From positions 1,116,001 through 1,180,000 of the forward strand of contig NZ_JACBFS010000001.1 of the NCBI RefSeq assembly GCF_022138605.1: a DNA stretch of 64,000 bases, written 5' to 3'. The stretch comes from Xanthobacter sp. NM-25. GTDB taxonomy: Bacteria; Pseudomonadota; Alphaproteobacteria; Rhizobiales; Xanthobacteraceae. How positions within the stretch are numbered: position 1 is the first letter of the stretch; every line of letters starts with the position of its first letter. Both the position numbers and the translations under genes were made by a program. Shown here piece after piece: positions 58,348-64,000 of this stretch. A model generated the notes under the pieces. That model was not told the origin of the DNA, made no database searches, and worked only from the letters and a program-made list of their open reading frames with translations.

Positions 58348-58818
58348 TCAGCTCAGCACCGACAGCTCTGGCGAGGTCGGGTGGAGCATGGGATCCACCG
58401 CGCCCCGGCTCTCGGCTTCCTTGAGATAATGGCGCAGCAGGTCGGTGGCGCTGATCACCCCCTGCAAGGCGAAATCCTCCATCACCGGCAGGTGGCGGAT
58501 CTGGTGCTCGTTCATCAGCCGCAGCGCCGTGACGATGGAATCGGAGGGCGCGCAGCAGATCAGCTCCCGCTCCAGGAACTCGGCCAGCACCATGCCCGGG
58601 GTCGCCGGCCCATGCTCCAGCACCGCCCGCGTCACGTCGCGCTCGGAGAATACGCCGATCAGCGTGCCATGTTCGGAGCGGCAATCGTCCATCACCAGAA
58701 CGGAGGAAACATTCTCCCGCTTCATCAGCAGGGTCGCCCGCGCCACCGTCTCGGTCATGCGGATGGCGATGAGCCGGGTGTCGTGCTTCTCACGCAGAAT
58801 ATCGTTCACGGTGATCAC
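58348..58818 (-). CDS. CBS-domain pair protein
   Basis: A 156-residue protein consisting of two CBS motifs. The first has TVARATLLMKRENVSSVLVM followed by GVFSERDVTRAVLEHG, the second APSDSIVTALRLMNEHQIRH followed by VISATDLLRHYLKE. Such stand-alone Bateman modules bind adenine nucleotides and regulate partner proteins. The partner is not evident. Its stop is six bases from the convergent pgi stop. Confidence 0.92.
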   Translation of the reverse strand: MITVNDILREKHDTRLIAIRMTETVARATLLMKRENVSSVLVMDDCRSEHGTLIGVFSERDVTRAVLEHGPATPGMVLAEFLERELICCAPSDSIVTALRLMNEHQIRHLPVMEDFALQGVISATDLLRHYLKEAESRGAVDPMLHPTSPELSVLS

Positions 58819-58990
58819 AGGCGCATCCTCCTCGCCGGTTGCGGCGGGGCCGGCCGGGCGGCTCGATGGCGCTCTGCGGCGCGGGCCCGGTGAAACCCCA
58901 CGCCTATGCTGGGGTGCGACAATTCATCCTGTCAATGAAAACTGCGACAAATCACCCCATCGAGGCCAAATCCAGCCCGGACGTCGCCGC

Positions 58991-59018
58991 TGCGCCCATG
59001 AAAATGCGCCCATGAAAA
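58991..59018. repeat. 14-bp tandem duplication
   Basis: TGCGCCCATGAAAA occurs twice in direct succession, overlapping the foot of the carA terminator. Confidence 0.85.
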
Positions 59019-59040
59019 AGCCGGCCCGAGGGCCGGCTTT
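59017..59040 (-). terminator. intrinsic terminator of carA
   Basis: AAAGCCGGCC and GGCCGGCTTT form a perfect 10-bp stem with a four-base loop. On the minus strand the stem is followed by TTCA, giving a run of five T. It lies 38 bases after the carA stop. Confidence 0.9.
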
Positions 59041-59078
59041 CTTGAGCAAGAGCGCGCCGGCGGGCGGCGCGGCTGGTC

Positions 59079-60317
59079 TCACGCCGCCTTGGTTTTGGCG
59101 ATGAGGTCCACGAAGCGGTTGAACAGATAGTGGCTGTCCTGCGGCCCGGGGCTCGCCTCCGGGTGGTACTGCACCGAGAACACCGGCTTGTCGGCCAAAG
59201 CGATGCCGGCGTTGGACCCGTCGAACAGGGAGACATGGGTCTCCACCGCATTCTTGGGCAGGGTGTCCCGATCCACGGCGAAGCCATGGTTCATGGAGGT
59301 GATCTCCACCTTGCCGGTGGTCAGGTCCTTCACCGGATGGTTCGCGCCGTGGTGGCCCTGGTGCATCTTCACCGTCTTGGCGCCCACCGCGAGGCCGATC
59401 ATCTGATGGCCGAGGCAGATGCCGAAGGTGGGCACGCCGCTCTCGATCACCTTCTGGATCACCGGCACCGCATATTCCCCGGTCGCCGCCGGATCACCCG
59501 GGCCGTTGGAGAGGAACACGCCATCGGGCTTCAGCGCCAGGATGTCCTCGGCCGAGGTGGTAGCGGGCACCACGGTGACCTTGCAGCCAGCGCCGGCGAG
59601 CAGGCGCAGGATGTTGCGCTTCACCCCGTAGTCCACCGCCACCACATGGTGCTGCGGCGCCCCTTCATGGCCGAAGCCCTCCGGCCACTGCCAGGGGGTC
59701 TCGTCCCAGTCGAAGCGCTGGGCGGAGGTGACGGACGGGACGAGGTCCATCCCCACCAGGCCCGGCCAGGCGCGGGCTTCCGCCTTGAGGGCGGCGAGAT
59801 CGAACTGGCCGTCGGGGGAATAGGCGATCACCGCATTGGGCATGCCCGCCTCGCGGATCAGCGCGGTCAGCGCCCGCGTGTCGATGCCGGTGATGCCGGG
59901 GATGCCCCGCGCCTTCAGCCAGGCATCCAGATGCCGGGTGGCGCGATAATTGGAGGGCTCGGTGATGGCGGTGCGCAGCACCACCCCGCGCACACCCGAA
60001 GCGGCCGCCATGGACACCGTCTCGATGTCCTCTTCATTGGTACCGACATTGCCGATGTGGGGGAAGGTGAAGGTGATGATCTGCCCGGAATAGGACGGAT
60101 CGGTGAGGATCTCCTCATAGCCGGTCATGGCGGTGTTGAAGCACACCTCGCCAGCCAGCGTGGCCGCGGCACCGATGCCGAAGCCTTCGAGCACCGTGCC
60201 GTCGGCAAGGACGAGGACGGCGGTGGGAACGGGTTCGCTCCAGCCGTCAGCCGCGGGGGAGCGCCCGGAACCGGTGGAAACCGGATCGGTGGGGGTCTGG
60301 TCTTGTTCGTTCGTCAT
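59079..60317 (-). CDS. carA: carbamoyl-phosphate synthase small subunit
   Basis: A 412-residue glutamine amidotransferase subunit that supplies ammonia to CarB for arginine and pyrimidine synthesis. The N-terminal CarA domain has FNTAMTGYEEILTDPSYSGQ followed by IITFTFPHIGNVGTNEEDIE. The class I GATase domain has SNGPGDP, GICLGHQMIG with nucleophile Cys301, and VQYHPEASPGP. A Pro/Ser/Thr-rich N-terminal extension of about 30 residues (MTNEQDQTPTDPVSTGSGRS) precedes the usual start. On the coding strand TGGAAA-17-TATCTA lies just upstream, so transcription could start close to the ATG. Confidence 0.96.
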   Translation of the reverse strand: MTNEQDQTPTDPVSTGSGRSPAADGWSEPVPTAVLVLADGTVLEGFGIGAAATLAGEVCFNTAMTGYEEILTDPSYSGQIITFTFPHIGNVGTNEEDIETVSMAAASGVRGVVLRTAITEPSNYRATRHLDAWLKARGIPGITGIDTRALTALIREAGMPNAVIAYSPDGQFDLAALKAEARAWPGLVGMDLVPSVTSAQRFDWDETPWQWPEGFGHEGAPQHHVVAVDYGVKRNILRLLAGAGCKVTVVPATTSAEDILALKPDGVFLSNGPGDPAATGEYAVPVIQKVIESGVPTFGICLGHQMIGLAVGAKTVKMHQGHHGANHPVKDLTTGKVEITSMNHGFAVDRDTLPKNAVETHVSLFDGSNAGIALADKPVFSVQYHPEASPGPQDSHYLFNRFVDLIAKTKAA

Positions 60318-60670
60318 GGATCGCCTAGATAGAGCGTCACGCGCCGCGTTTCCAGCGTCCGCGCGCGAATTTGTGTGCGTCCATGCGGTCGCATGGAGGT
60401 CCTGCTGCGTGAAGGTCCACCCGGCTGCCAGTGTTCCGTTTCCGGAATGCAGCGATGACGGGCCTTTCAAGGGGATGTGGCCATCTGCGGGATGCACATG
60501 CCGACGCTGAACCATTCGAGCCGATGCGGGTGAGACCTCTCGAGACCCTTGTGTTCTGCAGAACTCTCATGTGCTGAGCGATGGTCGCGACCCGAAACGG
60601 GATCGCCGATGGCAGCGATGCTGCCCGATGCCACCCACTGGCTTTTCTCTACCCTTAAGGAATCCGATCC
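60318..60670. other. carA/yqeY divergent intergenic region
   Basis: A 353-base gap between divergent genes. Apart from the weak TGGAAA/TATCTA pair next to carA, no clear promoter, palindrome or ORF is seen. Confidence 0.4.
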
Positions 60671-61132
60671 GTGCTTCGTGACGACATCAATGCCGCCCTC
60701 AAGGAGGCGCTGAAGGCCCAGGACAAGCGCCGCACCTCCACCCTGCGCCTCATCAATGCCGCGCTGAAGGATCGCGACATCGAACAGCGCGGCCATGGCA
60801 AGGACCCCTTGACCGACGACGAGCTGCGCGCCCTGCTCGCCAAGATGGTGAAGCAGCGCGAGGAAAGCGCCAAGATCTATGACGAGGGCGGCCGCCCCGA
60901 GCTCGCCGCCCAGGAGCGGGAAGAGATCGGCTATATCCAGGTGTTCCTGCCGCAGCAGATGAGCGAGGCGGATACCCGCGCCGCCATCGCCACGGTGATC
61001 GCCGAGATCGAGGCCAAGGGAATCAAGGACATGGGCCGCACCATGGCGGTGCTGAAGGAGCGCTATGTGGGCGCCATCGACTTCGGCAAGGCTTCCCAGT
61101 GGGTGAAGGACGCCCTCACCGCCGCCGGCTGA
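60671..61132 (+). CDS. yqeY: GatB/YqeY family protein
   Basis: A 153-residue helical protein of the YqeY family, related to the tRNA-binding tail of GatB, with a GTG start. It shows STLRLINAALKDRDIEQRGH, DDELRALLAKMVKQREESAK, YDEGGRPELAAQEREEIGYI and FLPQQMSEADT. The exact role is not established, and an amidotransferase function is unlikely because the catalytic GatB part is missing. In related genomes it lies between carA and dnaG; here a symporter gene intervenes. Confidence 0.94.
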   Translation: MLRDDINAALKEALKAQDKRRTSTLRLINAALKDRDIEQRGHGKDPLTDDELRALLAKMVKQREESAKIYDEGGRPELAAQEREEIGYIQVFLPQQMSEADTRAAIATVIAEIEAKGIKDMGRTMAVLKERYVGAIDFGKASQWVKDALTAAG

Positions 61133-61235
61133 GGCGCACCCGCGGCACCAGAACACGCCGCCCAGAAGACGCTTCGTGGAAGACGCTTCGCGGAAGACGC
61201 CGCGCGCGGCCTCAGCCGATGCCCCTCGTCCCGGT

Positions 61236-61365
61236 GCTCTCCCTCTCCCGCTTGCGGGGGAGGGTTGGGGCGGGGGCAAGGCGTTGGCGAAGCCGACCGG
61301 GCAGCGCGGTCAAGCGCGCCACTCAGGCGGCCCTGCCCCTCCCCCGGCACGCGGAGGAGGGTACG
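61236..61365. repeat. REP-like palindrome pair
   Basis: CCCTCTCCCGC-TTGCGGGGGAGGG (61239-61262) followed by TTGGGGCGGGGG matches the direct palindrome of the 53.6 kb element. A weaker copy, CCCCTCCCCCGGCACGCGGA followed by GGAGGGT, lies about 70 bases further on in the opposite sense. The pair fills the space between convergent yqeY and the symporter gene. GAAGACGCTTCG is repeated nearby at 61165 and 61179. Confidence 0.65.
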
Positions 61366-61399
61366 CGCGCCACAATCGTCTCTTCGAGCGCCGATCGCC

Positions 61400-62848
61400 C
61401 TAGCCGCGGGCGGCCGGATCGGGCGCGCCCTCGCGGCGGCTCCAGATCTGCGGATCGATCTGGCCTTCCAGCTCCGGCATCTCGCTGGCCACGAACGTCG
61501 GCTCCTGGCCGGCCCGGCGCTTGGCGAGATAGTCGGCGGCGAGCTTTGACACCAGGCCCGACAGCAGCACGATGGCGATGAGGTTGATGGAGGCCATCAG
61601 CCCCATGGCGGCATCCGCCGTGTTGAACACGGTGGCGACGCTTTGGAGCGCGCCCCAGATCACCATGGCCAGCAGCGCCAGCCGCAGCACGATGATGCCC
61701 CCCACATGGCCGTGGCCGAGGAACACCAGCGCATTCTCCGCATATGAATAGTTGCCGATGATGGAGGTGAAGGCGAAAAAGAAGATGGCGATGGCCACGA
61801 AATAGCGCCCCGCCGAGCCCACATGCACTTCCATGGCCGCCTGGGTGAGCTGGGTGCCGGTGACGCCATTGCCCGGCACCAGCACATCCGCCAGCAGGAT
61901 CAGCAGAGCGGTGGCGGTGCAGATCACGATGGTATCCACGAAAACGCCCAGCGACTGCACGAAGCCCTGGCTCACCGGGTGGTGCGGATCGGGGGTCGCC
62001 ACAGCGGCGATGTTCGGGGCGCTGCCCATGCCCGCCTCGTTGGAGAACAGGCCGCGCTTCACCCCGTTCATCATGGCCGCGGCCACCGCGCCGCTCACCC
62101 CGCCCACCGCCGGTTCCAGGCCGAAGGCGCTGGCGACGATGTGATACAGCATGGCCGGCACTTCGGTGATGTTGGTGGCCACCGCATAGAGCGCGAACAG
62201 CACATAGATGCCGGCCATGAACGGCACCACCAGCTCGGCGGTGCGGGCGATGGCGGCGATGCCGCCGAAGATGATGATGCCGGCCAGCGCCGCCACCACC
62301 ACGCCGGTGCCGATCTTGGGCACGCCGAACGCGCCATCCATGGCATCGGCGATGGAATTGGCCTGCACCGCGTTGAACACCAGGCCGAACGACAGAATGA
62401 GGCAGACCGAGAAGATGGCCCCGGCCCACGGCGCCTTCAGCCCCTTGGCGATGTAGAAGGCCGGCCCGCCGCGATAGCGGCCCTCGTCGTCCTTCACCTT
62501 GTAGAGTTGGGCGAGGGTGCTCTCGGCGAAGGCGGTGGCCATGCCCAGGGCCGCCACCACCCACATCCAGAAGATGGAGCCCGGCCCGCCCAGATAGAGC
62601 GCCACCGCCACGCCGGCGATGTTGCCGGTGCCCACCCGCGAGGCCAGCGAGGTGCACAGGGCCTGGAACGGGGTGATGCCGGAACGGTCATTGGCGTCGG
62701 AGCGCAACACCGAGCGCAGCATCTCGGGAAAATGCAGGATCTGGATGAATTTCAGCCGCAGCGTGAAATAGATGCCCACGGCCAGAAGGCCATAGATCAG
62801 CACATAGCCCCAGAACACCGTGTTCAGAAAATCGATGATCGCATTCAT
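61400..62848 (-). CDS. sodium:alanine symporter family protein (AGCS)
   Basis: A 482-residue inner-membrane transporter with about eleven helices. Family signatures are PFQALCTSLASRVGTGNIAG, GGPGSIFWMWVVAALGMATA, FAESTLAQLYKVKDDEGRYR, GGPAFYIAKGL and GLFSNEAGMGSAPNIAAVAT. AGCS proteins import alanine or glycine with sodium. The start MNAIIDFLNT was chosen; a TTG nine codons upstream is possible. It lies on the opposite strand to yqeY and dnaG and separates them. Confidence 0.94.
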   Translation of the reverse strand: MNAIIDFLNTVFWGYVLIYGLLAVGIYFTLRLKFIQILHFPEMLRSVLRSDANDRSGITPFQALCTSLASRVGTGNIAGVAVALYLGGPGSIFWMWVVAALGMATAFAESTLAQLYKVKDDEGRYRGGPAFYIAKGLKAPWAGAIFSVCLILSFGLVFNAVQANSIADAMDGAFGVPKIGTGVVVAALAGIIIFGGIAAIARTAELVVPFMAGIYVLFALYAVATNITEVPAMLYHIVASAFGLEPAVGGVSGAVAAAMMNGVKRGLFSNEAGMGSAPNIAAVATPDPHHPVSQGFVQSLGVFVDTIVICTATALLILLADVLVPGNGVTGTQLTQAAMEVHVGSAGRYFVAIAIFFFAFTSIIGNYSYAENALVFLGHGHVGGIIVLRLALLAMVIWGALQSVATVFNTADAAMGLMASINLIAIVLLSGLVSKLAADYLAKRRAGQEPTFVASEMPELEGQIDPQIWSRREGAPDPAARG

Positions 62849-63159
62849 CAGCCCGCCCCACGCTGGATTTTTCAACAGGCTAGCCGCGCCTTCCCCTGCG
62901 GTCCACGATCAAGCGTGGCCGTTTCGCGTGTCCGGGAGTTCCGTTGCACGCAAGTCGCAGTTCGCGGGCGCGGAGCGGCGCGCAAGGCCGGGCGGATCGA
63001 GCGGCGCGGGCATCGATCAGCAGGTGTGGATAAGGGGGATTGCGGGCGCAACGGGAACGGCGCGCCCGCCTGCGGCCCCGTCCTCACGAAAGCCCAGATC
63101 CTGTGCAAGACGGACGCCTTACCATAGCCGGCCAGACCTTTGATCGAGTTGATTCGCGC
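62849..63159. other. divergent region between symporter and dnaG
   Basis: A 311-base gap that contains a perfect DnaA box at 63025-63033. No ribosome-binding site stands out before dnaG and no ORF here is credible. Confidence 0.5.
63025..63033 (-). promoter_or_regulatory. perfect DnaA box upstream of dnaG
   Basis: TGTGGATAA is the exact reverse complement of the TTATCCACA consensus. It lies 127 bases before the dnaG start. A single box suggests DnaA-dependent control rather than an origin. Confidence 0.5.
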
Positions 63160-64000
63160 ATGCGCTTCCCACCGGCGTTCCTGGACGAGATCCGCGCCCG
63201 CCTTCCCGTGTCGGAGGTGGTGGGTCGGCGCGTCAAGCTGAGGAAGCAGGGCCGCGAGTTCGCCGGCCTCTCGCCCTTCAACCCGGAAAAGACGCCCTCT
63301 TTTTTCGTCAACGATCAGAAGGGGTTCTATCACTGCTTCTCGTCCGGCAAGCATGGCGACGTGTTCGACTTCCTGATGGAGACGGAAGGCATGCCGTTCG
63401 GCGAGGCGGTGGAGCGGCTCGCCGGCATGGCCGGCCTGCCGCTGCCGGAAGTCACCCCCGAGGCCGCCGCCCGGGAGGAGCGCCGGCGCTCGCTCCATGA
63501 GGTCATGGCGCTGGCTGCCCGGCATTTCGAGGACACCTTGCAATCGCGCGCCGGCGCCAAGGCGCGGGGCTATCTGGCCGATCGCGAGCTCGGCCCCGCC
63601 ACCCAGCAGCGCTTCCACCTGGGCTATGCCGCCGGTGAGCGCTTCCACCTCAAGGAGGCCCTGGGTAAGCAGGGGGTGAGCGTGGAGGCCATGATCGAGG
63701 CCGGCCTGCTGATCTCCGGCGACGACATCCCGGTGCCCTACGACCGGTTCCGCGACCGGGTCATGTTCCCCATCACCGATCTCAAGGGCCGGGTGGTGGC
63801 CTTCGGCGGCCGGGCGCTGGAGAAGGATGTTCCGGCCAAGTATCTGAATTCGCCGGAAACCCCGCTCTTCCACAAGGGCAGCCTGCTCTACAACGGCTTC
63901 GGCGCCCGCGCGGCCGCCCACACTGGCGCCCGGGTGATCGTGGTGGAAGGCTATGTGGACGTCATCGCCATGGTGGAGGCCGGCTTCACCGGCGCCGTGG
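63160..64000 (+). CDS. dnaG: DNA primase DnaG, N-terminal part
   Basis: The first 280 codons; the gene runs off the right edge. The start is MRFPPAFLDEIRARLPVSEV. The zinc-binding-domain region reads GLSPFNPEKTPSFFVNDQKG followed by FYHCFSSGKHGD. Against the C-x2-H...C-x2-C of E. coli this gives Ser38, Asn41, Cys59 and Ser62, so three of four ligands are lost. The RNA polymerase domain shows RVMFPITDLKGRVVAFGGRA, YLNSPETPLFHKGSLLYNGF and the toprim start VIVVEGYVDVIAM. It makes primers for replication. Confidence 0.95.
   Translation, partial: MRFPPAFLDEIRARLPVSEVVGRRVKLRKQGREFAGLSPFNPEKTPSFFVNDQKGFYHCFSSGKHGDVFDFLMETEGMPFGEAVERLAGMAGLPLPEVTPEAAAREERRRSLHEVMALAARHFEDTLQSRAGAKARGYLADRELGPATQQRFHLGYAAGERFHLKEALGKQGVSVEAMIEAGLLISGDDIPVPYDRFRDRVMFPITDLKGRVVAFGGRALEKDVPAKYLNSPETPLFHKGSLLYNGFGARAAAHTGARVIVVEGYVDVIAMVEAGFTGAV

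Noticed and set aside
60318..60515. Upstream extension of CarA by 66 residues
   Set aside because: The sequence is not conserved-looking and would make CarA abnormally long; MTNEQDQ is the last plausible start before the domain.
63025..63033. Replication origin
   Set aside because: Only one DnaA box is present, with no AT-rich unwinding region or box cluster, and dnaA, hemE or parAB are not adjacent.

Overview
The window is high-GC DNA from an alphaproteobacterium, most likely a member of the Hyphomicrobiales (Rhizobiales). Three things point there: a complete acpXL-fabZXL-fabF2XL-fabF1XL-SDR-ADH-lpxXL cluster for the very-long-chain fatty acid of rhizobial-type lipid A; the order carA / yqeY / dnaG; and a two-domain cold-shock protein, CarD and a GlnD of alphaproteobacterial type. 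A TsdA-like thiosulfate dehydrogenase and the GC content would suit the Xanthobacteraceae, but the genus is an inference. The content is mainly chromosomal housekeeping. I see no prophage, integron, CRISPR array or intact insertion sequence.

Layout. 1-5.1 kb: a catabolic operon on the minus strand (TRAP transporter dctQ-dctM-dctP, a DHDPS-family enzyme resembling the hydroxyproline-pathway deaminase, and a partial FAD oxidase), with a divergent GntR regulator. 5.2-8.9 kb: OsmC, an isolated rimM, ahcY and divergent carD. 9-14.8 kb: a small Gln-rich protein, a gamma-glutamyltransferase-like protein, a small membrane protein, a nitroreductase, a double cold-shock protein, a small helical protein and engB. 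15-24.7 kb: a class A PBP, a TsdA-like dihaem cytochrome, glnD, mnmA, a PmtA-like methyltransferase and a DUF4336 protein, followed by tRNA-Met and a DUF805 membrane protein. 25.7-31 kb: valine catabolism (mmsB, acyl-CoA dehydrogenase, mmsA) with a divergent LysR regulator. A vapBC-type toxin-antitoxin module sits inside this operon and its toxin gene has a large internal deletion. 31-38.6 kb: DUF1217, rpmB, a YhhQ-type transporter, an alpha/beta hydrolase, dapE, an MscS channel and a CAP-domain lipoprotein. 38.9-46.8 kb: acyl-CoA synthetase, a GAF-GGDEF diguanylate cyclase, rnhB, a zinc metallopeptidase and an AidB-like acyl-CoA dehydrogenase. 47.1-53.4 kb: the lipid A very-long-chain fatty acid cluster. 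54-58.8 kb: purE-purK, rpsU, pgi and a CBS-domain protein. 59-64 kb: carA, yqeY, an AGCS symporter and the start of dnaG.

The main items for a second look are: (i) the valine operon with an intact antitoxin gene, a perfect 12-bp-arm operator and an in-frame vapC remnant whose stop lies one base before the acyl-CoA dehydrogenase start; (ii) a ketosynthase (FabF2XL) that has lost its catalytic Cys and first His, like a chain-length factor, next to an intact partner; (iii) a duplicated, roughly 205-bp element bounded by inverted REP-like palindromes before purE, with related palindromes elsewhere; (iv) an eight-copy 17-bp tandem array before the MscS gene; (v) near-perfect palindromes in the ahcY/carD divergent region.
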